NCBI GenBank assembly: GCA_002309655.1
Contig: DBXM01000016.1
Coordinates: forward strand, 63,831 to 127,830
Direction of reading: 5' to 3'
DNA length: 64,000 bases
Source: Mageeibacillus sp. UBA1212
GTDB taxonomy: Bacteria; Bacillota; Clostridia; UBA1212
A program made the position numbers and the translations under genes. The notes under the pieces are model-generated. The model ran no database searches and had not been told where the DNA came from. It saw only the letters and a program-made list of their open reading frames with translations. Positions within the stretch are counted from its first letter, which is position 1. The number at the start of each line of letters is the position of its first letter. This document shows positions 34,272-42,726 of the stretch, piece after piece.

Positions 34272-34353
34272 CCGATGTGGCGGAATTGGCAGACGCACCG
34301 CACTCAAAATGCGGCGAGAAATCGTACCGGTTCGAGTCCGGTCATCGGCACCA
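34272..34353 (+). tRNA. tRNA-Leu (anticodon CAA)
   Basis: The acceptor stem GCCGATG pairs with CATCGGC; the anticodon arm CCGCA-CTCAAAA-TGCGG gives anticodon CAA (reads UUG). A long variable arm (CGAGAAATCG) and T-arm CCGGTTCGAGTCCGG are typical of leucine tRNAs. CCA is encoded (34351-34353). It is a single-gene transcription unit between its own promoter and terminator. Confidence 0.97.
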
Positions 34354-34359
34354 TTTGAG

Positions 34360-34394
34360 GATTCCCGTTATGCAGTTGACGGGAATCTTTTTTT
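34360..34394 (+). terminator. Intrinsic terminator of tRNA-Leu
   Basis: Perfect 9-base stem GATTCCCGT / ACGGGAATC followed by seven T residues. Confidence 0.9.
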
Positions 34395-34467
34395 ATGTAT
34401 AGATTTGTATGTGCCGGTTTGTATGTGCCGGCGGTTCATTCCCGCTTCATTTTTCGCTGTTCGTAAC

Positions 34468-34496
34468 TTGAAACGCTTCGTTATTCGGAGTATAAT
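34468..34496 (+). promoter_or_regulatory. Promoter of the lipoprotein gene at 34520
   Basis: TTGAAA and TATAAT with 17-base spacing; the start codon is 24 bases downstream of the -10 box, so the leader is very short. Confidence 0.8.
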
Positions 34497-34519
34497 CTTG
34501 CTTAGCGGAGGTGCAAAAT

Positions 34520-35596
34520 ATGAAAAAACGAATTTTATTCCTTATTCTCGCACTTGTTATGACTGTTGCCTGCAGCTGTGCCGCTCCGTCGGAACCCGGC
34601 GAAACACCCATAAAAACACCCGGCAAAACGAAGGCAACCGATACACCCGAACCGGAGGCGACCCCATTTATGTACGAAAACGCAAAAAGTTACGAACTGA
34701 TTCCCGACCCGACTTTTCAACGCGGCATGGCTCTTCTCAGTCAGAAAGACCACGCACACGGCGACCGGGTTGAGGTATTGGCAAAACACAGTTTCTACGG
34801 AAACGAACCTCGCGCGACCCGCTGGTCTCTCTGCCAGTGGGATTCGGGCCCCTGCCTTGTCGAGAATCTGATCGAATCCGACCCGAGCACGATCACCGAC
34901 GGCAAGTCGAGAATGTTCAAGTACGAACCGTCCACCAACACGATGACGTTCTGGCTCGACACATCTGCCTACTACCGGGGCAAGCCCGCGGTGCTCGGCG
35001 ACTACTGGCCTCACCTCCTGATCGAAACCAGCGACTACAGCTACAGCTCGAAAGACCCGGACGAACAGCTTTTCTTCCGCTGCGACTCCGACGCGATAAT
35101 CATTTCCTTCGACATCAAGCTTGACAAGTACTCGATCACTCCGATTGAAGGCGACTGGGTCGAAGCTGCGCAGTTCCTGCTCTACGTCTACGTCAAGGGC
35201 ATCAAAACGAACGACTTCTGCTGGTTCGGCCTCCAGCTTTTCGACAACCGCTACGACCTTAGCGACAACTACATCGGCTACGACGGCGGCAAGGCGGACG
35301 CGTCCGGCGCAATGATCTTCTCGATCGGCTCCAAATACGTCTACGAGAACAGCCACAGAACCCTTTACAAGAACGGCGTTCCCGACGCCGGCGGCGACTG
35401 GGTCCACGTGTCAATCGACATCAAGCCCTTCCTCGAGCAGATGTTCGAGCACGGCAAAAGCGAAAAATACTTTAAGGCGAAAAGCCTCAGCGAGCTCATC
35501 ATCAACGGCATGAACCTCGGCTGGGAAACCATCGCCACCTTCGACCACCAGATGGAGATGCGCAACCTGAGCGTCAAATCCTACAGGACCGAATAA
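34520..35596 (+). CDS. Hypothetical lipoprotein
   Basis: A 358-residue lipoprotein of unrecognised family. Signal peptide KKRILFLILALVMTVAC with a lipobox-like TVAC, then a Pro/Thr/Lys-rich linker up to about residue 50. The remainder is aromatic-rich and probably beta-sandwich (DWVHVSIDIKPF, LIINGMNLGWETI), reminiscent of carbohydrate-binding jelly rolls. Start ATG 34520 is set by GGAGGTG seven bases upstream. It is a single-gene unit with its own promoter and terminator, near other glycan-related lipoproteins. Confidence 0.75.
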   Translation: MKKRILFLILALVMTVACSCAAPSEPGETPIKTPGKTKATDTPEPEATPFMYENAKSYELIPDPTFQRGMALLSQKDHAHGDRVEVLAKHSFYGNEPRATRWSLCQWDSGPCLVENLIESDPSTITDGKSRMFKYEPSTNTMTFWLDTSAYYRGKPAVLGDYWPHLLIETSDYSYSSKDPDEQLFFRCDSDAIIISFDIKLDKYSITPIEGDWVEAAQFLLYVYVKGIKTNDFCWFGLQLFDNRYDLSDNYIGYDGGKADASGAMIFSIGSKYVYENSHRTLYKNGVPDAGGDWVHVSIDIKPFLEQMFEHGKSEKYFKAKSLSELIINGMNLGWETIATFDHQMEMRNLSVKSYRTE

Positions 35597-35623
35597 TTCT
35601 TTGGACTTAAATTTATAGGGAGG

Positions 35624-35673
35624 GCCCGCGGCGCGTTGATCAGCTGATTTCAAGCGACGCGGGCTTCTTTTTA
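35624..35673 (+). terminator. Intrinsic terminator after the lipoprotein gene
   Basis: Stem GCCCGCG (35624-35630) with CGCGGGC (35658-35664) and a TTCTTTTTA tail. The loop contains the palindrome TGATCAGCTGATCA-like sequence that may extend the structure. Confidence 0.65.
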
Positions 35674-36054
35674 TCATTCCTTTTGTACCTTGCCGCTGTC
35701 CCCGTCCTTTTCGGTCGCGAACGACACGTCGCCGGAGCCGCTGTTGTCGGTCTTTTTTTCCGCCTTTTTGGCTCCGTCCCGCTTCCCTGCGCTGAACAGC
35801 GACCGCGCGGAATACGGATTTTTGTTCGTGTTCGGCGGCGTGTCCTCACTCTCCGGCAGCAGCGAAAGTATGAATGTCACAATGAACGCATGAACGAACC
35901 ATAGCAAAAGAGGTATGAACACTATCCACAGCGGAAACCTAAACACAAAATACAGGATAAGGAGTATCAGGAACACCGGGATCCAGGCGCACCTGACCGC
36001 AAGATTGAACAAAAAGCTTATCCAGAACCCCGCGCTAAAAATCTTTCTCTTCAT
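35674..36054 (-). CDS. Small two-helix membrane protein
   Basis: A 126-residue protein with no family I recognise. Start at 36054 is supported by GGAGGG upstream. Residues about 9-30 and 31-70 are hydrophobic (FWISFLFNLAVRCAWIPVFLILL, PLWIVFIPLLLWFVHAFIV), giving two or three membrane spans; the C-terminal 55 residues are hydrophilic, Lys/Asp/Ser-rich and probably disordered. Promoter at 36086-36114. Confidence 0.7.
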   Translation of the reverse strand: MKRKIFSAGFWISFLFNLAVRCAWIPVFLILLILYFVFRFPLWIVFIPLLLWFVHAFIVTFILSLLPESEDTPPNTNKNPYSARSLFSAGKRDGAKKAEKKTDNSGSGDVSFATEKDGDSGKVQKE

Positions 36055-36085
36055 GGCGTCCCTCCGTTCCTTTGATTTCAAAGCT

Positions 36086-36114
36086 ATTTTACACCAAACC
36101 GCCCGGTTCTTCAA
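36086..36114 (-). promoter_or_regulatory. Promoter of the small membrane protein gene
   Basis: TTGAAG and TAAAAT with 17-base spacing on the minus strand, about 32-60 bases before the start codon. Confidence 0.65.
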
Positions 36115-36204
36115 TCTCCCGCTTAACTCAAACCGTTTGATATTTGCGCTCTTTGAGAAATCCTCTAAAAATCCCAAAATAAAGCCCAAAAATCCGTCTC
36201 GTGG

Positions 36205-36233
36205 TTGTCTTTAATAAGACGAAATGGTACAAT
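36205..36233 (+). promoter_or_regulatory. Promoter of the MBL-fold/DUF5107 unit
   Basis: TTGTCT and TACAAT with 17-base spacing, about 72-100 bases before ATG 36306. Confidence 0.6.
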
Positions 36234-36305
36234 TAGCATTGCAAAAAAGCAGAATTAACGAATCCGTAAGAGTCGGAAATTTCACCCTTCAGGAGGTTTT
36301 ATAAA

Positions 36306-37061
36306 ATGATTATTCGGTTTTTGGGCACAGGCGCGGCGGACTGGAAAGGCGTCCCCGAGTCGTTCCCCGGATACAGGTATTTTTCATCGGCCCTAATCGA
36401 CGGAACGCTCCTCATCGACCCGGGTCCGGACGTTTTCGCCTCCGCAGAAAGGTACGGAATCGATCTCTCGGGAATCAAATTCATCATAAACACCCACAGC
36501 CACGGCGACCACTTTTCACGCGAAACGCTCGACCGGCTGACAAGTGCGGGCGCAGTGTTTATTCCCCTAAAAGAAGGTGGATTTGCATCGCTCTGCAATC
36601 ACAAAGTACTCGCTTTGAAAGGCAATCACGGCACCTGCCCCGACTGCGTTCATTTTCTGATCGGCAGCGGCGACAGGGTTCTCTACTACGCGCTCGACGG
36701 CGCCTGGCTTCTCTACGAGGAAGTCGAAGCCATCAAAAACGCCCGCGCTCTCGTCGCTACCACCCCTGCTTCCGCGAACGCTCAAGGCAATAATCCGACG
36801 AGTTCCTCCGGACCGCGCAAACCGGTCGACATGATCGTTCTCGACGCGACCATCGGCGACGTTCCCGGAGATTACCGGATTTTCGAACACAACAATCTGA
36901 ATATGGACCGCGAGATAAGGCAGACGCTTCTCCCATATATCGACAGGTTCGTTATCAGCCACATGGCGCTAACGCTTCACAGGCCGCACAACGAGCTCTC
37001 CGAGGCAATGGCCGCGGAAGGCTTCACGACCGCATGCGACGGAATGACTCTTGAAATATAA
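36306..37061 (+). CDS. Metallo-beta-lactamase fold hydrolase
   Basis: A 251-residue MBL-fold protein with the metal motif THSHGDH (His64, His66, Asp68, His69), an upstream FLGTGAADW start and later GNHGT, LDATIG and SHMAL, corresponding to the remaining metal ligands. The layout is like the phosphonate/PhnP or lactonase-like branch rather than true beta-lactamases. It has an AGGAGG site and is followed 28 bases later by the DUF5107 gene, so both probably act in one carbohydrate pathway. Confidence 0.85.
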   Translation: MIIRFLGTGAADWKGVPESFPGYRYFSSALIDGTLLIDPGPDVFASAERYGIDLSGIKFIINTHSHGDHFSRETLDRLTSAGAVFIPLKEGGFASLCNHKVLALKGNHGTCPDCVHFLIGSGDRVLYYALDGAWLLYEEVEAIKNARALVATTPASANAQGNNPTSSSGPRKPVDMIVLDATIGDVPGDYRIFEHNNLNMDREIRQTLLPYIDRFVISHMALTLHRPHNELSEAMAAEGFTTACDGMTLEI

Positions 37062-37088
37062 ACTACACCCCCCTGCAGGAGTATAAAA

Positions 37089-39113
37089 ATGACTAAACTC
37101 AGCCAGATCAAGCTTAAAATAGGCTGCGCGGATTTCGGCGGCCTAAACCCACTTCCCGACGTTCGCCCGACTTTCCCGGATCCCGAACGCGACTGGTCCG
37201 ACCGGAACGTCTCTCTTCTTGACGAAGATGACGGTCTTTTTACCGACTACGGCGACCACCCCGGCGCCTTCCCGTACCGTCTTCAGGACCTCTACGACAG
37301 ATCGACGCAGAAAAGATCCGTCGATGCCGTCGTTCTCGAGAACTCGCGTCTGAAAGCGGTTTTTATACCGTCTCTCGGAGGCAAGCTCTGGTCCCTTTTC
37401 GACAAGCGCGCCAAGCGTGAACTTCTTTACCGCAACAGCCTGATCCGCCCCTGCAACCTCGCCATCAGGAACGCCTGGACTGCCGGCGGCATCGAATGGA
37501 ATTTCGGCTTCCGCGGCCACAGCCCGCAGACCTGTTCCACCGTTCACACCGCCGTAACCGCGCTCTCCGACGGCACACCCGTTCTCCGCTTTTACTGGTT
37601 TGAACGTGTCCGCTGCTGCGTCGTCCAGATGGACATCTTCCTTCCTGAACGCTCCGAGCTGCTTTATGTCCGCACAAGAATCACCAACCCGAACGCGGAA
37701 GTCGTTCCCGTCTACTGGTGGTCTAACATCGCCGTTCCCCAGAACGAAGGCGACCGCGTTATAGTGCCGGCCGACGACGTCTACACCTCGAAAGGTCCCG
37801 ACATCGCGAAATACCCGATCAGCGACTTCAGAGGTCTCGACATGACCTACCCCTTGAACTGCATCATCGCCAAGGACTTTTTCTGGAAAACGCTGGAAAA
37901 CAAGCCCCGCTACATCGCGCAGGTAGGAAAAGACGGCTACGGTCTTCTGGAAACGTCCACTTCCCGCCTCTTGGGCCGCAAGCTGTTTGTCTGGGGCAAC
38001 TCTAACGGCGGACGCAACTGGATGAACTATCTTACCGCCGACAACGAGGACGGCAGCTACGACGAAATTCAGTGCGGTCTCGCCCACACCCAGTACGAAT
38101 GCATCCCGATGCCTCCCCACACTGTCTGGGAATGGCTCGAATCATACGGTTCAATCACCGCCGACCCGGAGAAAACTCATGGCAACTGGAACGACGCCCG
38201 CGCCGAAGTGGAACGCTGCCTTACCAGGAAGATTACACCGCAGAAGATCGAGGAACTTCTCGAAGCGACCCGTCCGATGGCAAAATCGCCAGCCGAAAAG
38301 GTCATCATCCGCGGCGACGGCTGGGGTGCCCTCGAACTTCTCCGCCTTGAAAAAGCCGGAGCCGCGCTTGGCCTTATGTGCCCGCACCTCGATTTCGGTC
38401 CCGCTTCTGACGAACAAAGCGCCTGGGTGTCGCTTCTCACCGAAGGCACCGTCGGCGAACACGATCCACTCGAGGCCCCTGCCTCATATATGTACCAGAT
38501 TTCCTGGACCGTAATGCTCGAAAAGGCAATCGACGGCAAAGACTCAAGCAACTGGTACGCGCACTACCTTCTTGGAACTATCCGCCTCTACGAAGGCCGC
38601 ATTCAGGAAGCGCGCAGGCTTCTCGACTGGTCCAACATGCTCGCGCCTAATCCGTGGGCGACTTACTGCCTCGCAGTCCTCTCCGAGAAAACCGGCGACA
38701 GAGAAAAAGCCGCCGAATACGCTCTCAACGCATACCGCAGACATTCCGGAGGTGGCTCTTCTTCTCTGGCTGCCGAGTGCATCCGGATGCTTCGCAGCGC
38801 GAAAAAGAATGAACAGCTCGTCTCGTTCTACCGCTCTCTGCCGGTATCTCTGAAACGAAGCAGCCGCCTCAAACTCTACTGCGCTTTTGCCGAACTCGAT
38901 CTCGGCCACATTGAAGCCGCCGAAACGCTTCTCTTCGGCCCCGACGGAAATACTGTTCTTGTTGTTCCCGACATCCGCGAAGGCGAAGAATCCGTGACAC
39001 GCCTCTGGTTCCTTATTCAGGAGAAAAAAGGCGTCCCCCGCGACAGCATCGCGGAGCCCCCACAGAATCTCGACTTCCGCGTCGCCGCCCGCTCCTCCGA
39101 GCTCACAGACTGA
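37089..39113 (+). CDS. DUF5107 domain protein with TPR-like C-terminus
   Basis: A 674-residue cytoplasmic protein. The N-terminal two thirds match the DUF5107 family (LENSRLKAVFIPSLGGKLWSLFDK, GGIEWNFGFRGHSP, RTRITNPNAEVVPVYWWSNIAVPQ), a galactose-mutarotase-like beta-sandwich found in polysaccharide utilisation contexts. From about residue 500 it shows helical repeats of TPR type (AHYLLGTIRLYEGRIQEARRLLDWS, NPWATYCLAVLSEKTGDREKAAEYALNAYR). The enzymatic activity of this family is not established to my knowledge. Terminator at 39125. Confidence 0.82.
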   Translation: MTKLSQIKLKIGCADFGGLNPLPDVRPTFPDPERDWSDRNVSLLDEDDGLFTDYGDHPGAFPYRLQDLYDRSTQKRSVDAVVLENSRLKAVFIPSLGGKLWSLFDKRAKRELLYRNSLIRPCNLAIRNAWTAGGIEWNFGFRGHSPQTCSTVHTAVTALSDGTPVLRFYWFERVRCCVVQMDIFLPERSELLYVRTRITNPNAEVVPVYWWSNIAVPQNEGDRVIVPADDVYTSKGPDIAKYPISDFRGLDMTYPLNCIIAKDFFWKTLENKPRYIAQVGKDGYGLLETSTSRLLGRKLFVWGNSNGGRNWMNYLTADNEDGSYDEIQCGLAHTQYECIPMPPHTVWEWLESYGSITADPEKTHGNWNDARAEVERCLTRKITPQKIEELLEATRPMAKSPAEKVIIRGDGWGALELLRLEKAGAALGLMCPHLDFGPASDEQSAWVSLLTEGTVGEHDPLEAPASYMYQISWTVMLEKAIDGKDSSNWYAHYLLGTIRLYEGRIQEARRLLDWSNMLAPNPWATYCLAVLSEKTGDREKAAEYALNAYRRHSGGGSSSLAAECIRMLRSAKKNEQLVSFYRSLPVSLKRSSRLKLYCAFAELDLGHIEAAETLLFGPDGNTVLVVPDIREGEESVTRLWFLIQEKKGVPRDSIAEPPQNLDFRVAARSSELTD

Positions 39114-39124
39114 CTGTCATTCAC

Positions 39125-39168
39125 GCCGCCTTTTCCCTGATTCCAGCGGAAAAGGCGGCTTTCTTTTT
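39125..39168 (+). terminator. Intrinsic terminator after the DUF5107 gene
   Basis: Perfect 12-base stem GCCGCCTTTTCC (39125-39136) with GGAAAAGGCGGC (39148-39159), followed by TTTCTTTTT. The 180 bases from here to the stop of the next gene hold nothing recognisable. Confidence 0.9.
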
Positions 39169-39351
39169 AACATGGCCGCAACGCGTGCGACATATAATAT
39201 CTACGAGAAAATCCGCAACAGACAGACAAAATCCGCCGCACGAAAACGGACAACTCCCGGCACACATGAAATAGCCGGCGAAGTGTATTCCACTCTCGAA
39301 TAAGCGGCGGATCAACGTCTCAGACGTATTGTTTATATATTAAAATAATTG

Positions 39352-40797
39352 TCAGATTACAGGCTCCTCAACAGCCAGATTGGTTATCTTATAGAACCCG
39401 CCTTCTCTCAAAGCGCTTTCCTTTATTGCGAGCTTTACAGGCTTCTCGCCTTCAAAAACGCCGGCGCAGACTTCGTATTCGCCCTTGGGCAGATCTCTCA
39501 GATCAAGATCGACGGTAAACTCCTGTTTTTCTCCCGATTCAAGCCTCCTCAGGTCGCCCTCAACCGGAATGATCTTTTTAAACCCGTTTCCGCTCACGCA
39601 CACCTTGATATCGAATTTCCAGTAAGGCCTCGCCCATCCGCGGTTCTCAAAGCAGAGCGTCAACGCGTTGTGTGCGGTCGCGTAAGCCTTCGAAGGCGCG
39701 ACAGCGTAAGGTACGAACAGCCAGTACCCCAGTCTGTTCGCGCAGTATTCCGTCAGATACCTTTCGTTTTTCAGCCAGGAATCCGGATATCCGTGGAATC
39801 CCGCAAACGTGGCTTTCGAGTTCTTAAGCGCCTCAATAATGGTGAATCCGTCTCTGTAGTAGCAGTCGTAATACGGCCTGACATACGTATAGTGCGCGAA
39901 TTCGATTACGCTTGGCGCGTATTTCGCCAGCCTCTGAAACGCCCACGGCGCACGCATCGTGTCATACCCCATGTCCGTTGCATAGCCGTCGCAGCATATG
40001 GAGTCGTCCTGCAGCCCCAGACCGTGGCTCTCGCAGAAGCGGAGCATATCCTCCACTTCTTCCTGCCCATGCACCATGCGCCCTATAATGTGGTCGTCGT
40101 TCGCGACAACGAACTTATCCGGGAAGTATTTGAGGTGCAGAAGGAAGTGCTTTTTGACTGTCTCAAGCGGGTATATAACTCCGTCGCCTTCGACCGTATG
40201 TCCCTCACCCCAGGTTCCGTAAGTGCCGACGTCGATGAGTTCGACTCTCGGGTCGGAGTTGTATTTTTTGCCGAGTTCGGCCATGAAAAGCTCAAGTCTT
40301 TCCAGAAAATACGGATCTCCGTAGTCAGGCTGTATCGAGCGGCCTTCCGGTCTGTAGCACACGGCGCCCTTTTCGAAAACGTACCTGGGAGTCGCGAATT
40401 CCATTGCCGGACTCGATTCGTATGCGCACGCCCTTAAAGAGAATGTGTATCCGCGTTTCGACCACCTGTCCATGATCTCGTCAAGAAACCCGAAATCATA
40501 AACGCCTTCCTCTTTTTCCACGTCCGCCCAGTCAAACCTGAGATAAAGGTGATTCATCGCCGGAAACGTGTCGATAAAGTCCTCCGATAGATTCCTGTCC
40601 CGGTACGCTCCCGCTCTGAAACCGTTGTCGATATAGTGCCAGAACCACCCCTTATGCGGGTTTTTAAGCACCGTCTTGTCGTCCTCAAGCGGCCTCAGAT
40701 CGATAAACCCCGCCCTCTCGGGAACGACGTCGAACATTCCCCGCTCCGTCTGACTCTCCATCGGCCTTGTCTGTTTTCTCTCGTTAATAAAAGCCAT
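39352..40797 (-). CDS. DUF4832-type glycoside-hydrolase-like protein
   Basis: A 481-residue protein without signal peptide. NPHKGWFWHYIDNGF near residue 45, LYLRFDWADVEKEEGVYDFGFLDEIMD (like the N-terminal strand-helix of GH42/GH5-type barrels), IDVGTYGTWGEGHTV with a conserved Glu, and a C-terminal beta-sandwich (LCFENRGWARPYWKFDI, VDLDLRDLPKGEYEV) match the DUF4874/DUF4832 architecture. These proteins are thought to be glycosidases on structural grounds. The ATG 40797 has TCGGAGG upstream. It follows the GH43-like lipoprotein in the same direction, 45 bases apart. Confidence 0.75.
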   Translation of the reverse strand: MAFINERKQTRPMESQTERGMFDVVPERAGFIDLRPLEDDKTVLKNPHKGWFWHYIDNGFRAGAYRDRNLSEDFIDTFPAMNHLYLRFDWADVEKEEGVYDFGFLDEIMDRWSKRGYTFSLRACAYESSPAMEFATPRYVFEKGAVCYRPEGRSIQPDYGDPYFLERLELFMAELGKKYNSDPRVELIDVGTYGTWGEGHTVEGDGVIYPLETVKKHFLLHLKYFPDKFVVANDDHIIGRMVHGQEEVEDMLRFCESHGLGLQDDSICCDGYATDMGYDTMRAPWAFQRLAKYAPSVIEFAHYTYVRPYYDCYYRDGFTIIEALKNSKATFAGFHGYPDSWLKNERYLTEYCANRLGYWLFVPYAVAPSKAYATAHNALTLCFENRGWARPYWKFDIKVCVSGNGFKKIIPVEGDLRRLESGEKQEFTVDLDLRDLPKGEYEVCAGVFEGEKPVKLAIKESALREGGFYKITNLAVEEPVI

Positions 40798-40842
40798 AAT
40801 ATCCTCCGAAAACCGTAGTCTAAGCCTGCATTTTCCCTATAT

Positions 40843-42585
40843 TTATTCTCTGCTGTCCTTCACAACGACCTTCACTTCAAAACTTCTCTCTCCGCACACC
40901 GTCACCTTGACGGTAACCTCACCCGGCGCAACGGGAATAACCACTCCTCTGTCGCTCACTTTCGCTATTTTTGTATCGGACGACTCGAACGTCACGGGGA
41001 ACTTTTTGACGCTGATAAGCTCGTTCTCGTTGAAAATCTCTCCCCACGTCTTGTCCGAAAACGTGATCAATCCGCGGATCTGCGGCCTGTGGTTATTCGC
41101 GAGATCGACTTCGTACAGTTCTTTTACCGGCCTGAAATCCACTACCGTTTTATTGTAGTCGTCCATCGGCTCGTCCTGATAGTCCAGAACATACACGTAG
41201 AAGAACGACTCAAAGCCCTTGTATTTGACCTTAACGACCGTGAACCCCGGCTTCCCGAGAAGCTGCATCTCGTTCTTCGAAAACGCCAGCATCGTTTTGT
41301 CGTACCCGTAAAACTTAATGTTCTTGGTGTCCTCGATTGCATGCCCTCCGAGCGCAGAGTCAAACCAGATTATCGAGACGTCAGAGTACTGAGTTGACAG
41401 GTATCTCTCGACAATGCGGGTCGTCGCGGAAATCGCAATCGGTTTGCTTGTATCGATTTCCCTGAAATAGTCGTCTTTAATAACGCTCCGGTCGCTGTCC
41501 GGCGAGAATACAGGCGCACCTTCATAAGTTTCGATGTCGATTTCCTGAACCGCGGTCGCCCACTTGCCCCAGTTTCCCGACGCACCGTCGCTGAAAGCGT
41601 ATCCCACAAAAAGCTTGTCTTTAAACTGAATATGCCCGTCCGGCCTTTTGGCGATTCCCATATTATGGCAATACGCGTAAAGGTCCTTTCTTACAAAATC
41701 AGTCTGGTAGAAGCTAATTCCGTCTTCGGATTCGTAAACCGCGATGCCGCTCTCCGCCGAGAATCTCTTCTGCGTCATAAACGCCATGAACTTTCCGGTG
41801 TCTTCGGAATAGACCATGTCCGACGAGTCCTGGGAATCGTGTTTCGTCACCGCAACGCCCCTGTACTGAAGCCTCGCGGGCCAGTCCTCGGCGGTGTCGC
41901 TGGTCGAAACCCTTGTATAGTTTCCCTCCGGGCACGCCCAGGTATAATACATGTAAAGCGTGTCGCCGACAACCACAAAGCTCGGCTCGCCCGCTCCGTA
42001 CTGCAGGTCGTGCTCGTCATAGTAAATGATCGGTGCGGGGTCTCCTCCCCATCCCTCGCCGTTCCATTTTTCGTAGGGGCCGAACGCGTTCTTAGACCTC
42101 GCGACGAAGACGTTATTGTTAACTCCCCCGCGAAGCCCTTCTATCGTCGAGGTGTATCCGAGGTAGTAGTACCCGCCGAAATAAACGACTCCGGGATCGC
42201 AACAAGAATACTTGTCCATTGAATTCGGGTTCGGCACAAGAACGACCCGCTCGTCCCCGAAATCAAATCCGTTGTCGGAATGCCTGACCGATATCCAGTC
42301 CCACTCTCCGAGCGACCCGTTTGTCGAGAACCATGCGTCGCAAGAACCGTCAGCGTAGTAAATGATCGAAGGTCCGTATCTGTAGCCTCCCGATCCGACC
42401 GGCGGCGTATATATTATTTCCGGTTCACCGGCGGCAGTCACTTTAAGATGCACGTCAGGATCCGCTTCGATAGCAGGAAGTTCATCGTCGAACAGCGGTA
42501 TCACGTTTCCGCGCACGCATCCAGACGCCGCAAAGACCGCGCCCGCCGCAAGCAATAATATCAAAACCGGAATTATTTTTTTCAT
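40843..42585 (-). CDS. Lipoprotein with GH43-like beta-propeller and Big2-like domain
   Basis: A 580-residue lipoprotein: lipobox AASGC (Cys23), then a five-bladed propeller-like region (about 60-370) with YRYGPSIIYYADG, DPGVVYFGGYYYLGYTS, GAGEPSFVVVGDTLYMYYT and SSDMVYSEDTGKFMAF, where acidic residues sit as in GH43/GH32/GH130-like enzymes. The last 70 residues form a Big2-like immunoglobulin fold (VTFESSDTKIAKVSDRGVVIPVAPGEVTVKVTV). Surface glycan binding or cleavage is likely. It precedes the DUF4832 gene in a probable two-gene unit. Confidence 0.72.
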   Translation of the reverse strand: MKKIIPVLILLLAAGAVFAASGCVRGNVIPLFDDELPAIEADPDVHLKVTAAGEPEIIYTPPVGSGGYRYGPSIIYYADGSCDAWFSTNGSLGEWDWISVRHSDNGFDFGDERVVLVPNPNSMDKYSCCDPGVVYFGGYYYLGYTSTIEGLRGGVNNNVFVARSKNAFGPYEKWNGEGWGGDPAPIIYYDEHDLQYGAGEPSFVVVGDTLYMYYTWACPEGNYTRVSTSDTAEDWPARLQYRGVAVTKHDSQDSSDMVYSEDTGKFMAFMTQKRFSAESGIAVYESEDGISFYQTDFVRKDLYAYCHNMGIAKRPDGHIQFKDKLFVGYAFSDGASGNWGKWATAVQEIDIETYEGAPVFSPDSDRSVIKDDYFREIDTSKPIAISATTRIVERYLSTQYSDVSIIWFDSALGGHAIEDTKNIKFYGYDKTMLAFSKNEMQLLGKPGFTVVKVKYKGFESFFYVYVLDYQDEPMDDYNKTVVDFRPVKELYEVDLANNHRPQIRGLITFSDKTWGEIFNENELISVKKFPVTFESSDTKIAKVSDRGVVIPVAPGEVTVKVTVCGERSFEVKVVVKDSRE

Positions 42586-42619
42586 AACGCCTCTCAGCCA
42601 GCCGTATTTTTCACCGCTA

Positions 42620-42648
42620 ATTATACTCTAAGAAGCCGTCGAAAACAA
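42620..42648 (-). promoter_or_regulatory. Promoter of the GH43-like lipoprotein/DUF4832 unit
   Basis: TTGTTT and TATAAT with 17-base spacing on the minus strand, 35-63 bases before the start codon. Confidence 0.7.
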
Positions 42649-42726
42649 GAGCGCGCGTACCTCTCACACCCCCAATCTTTCAAATAAAATGCACCGCCCG
42701 AACCAGCATTAATACCAATCCTTTCT

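Noticed and set aside
34309..34773. Plus-strand open frame overlapping the tRNA-Leu gene
   Set aside because: Reads through the tRNA, its terminator and the lipoprotein start in another frame.
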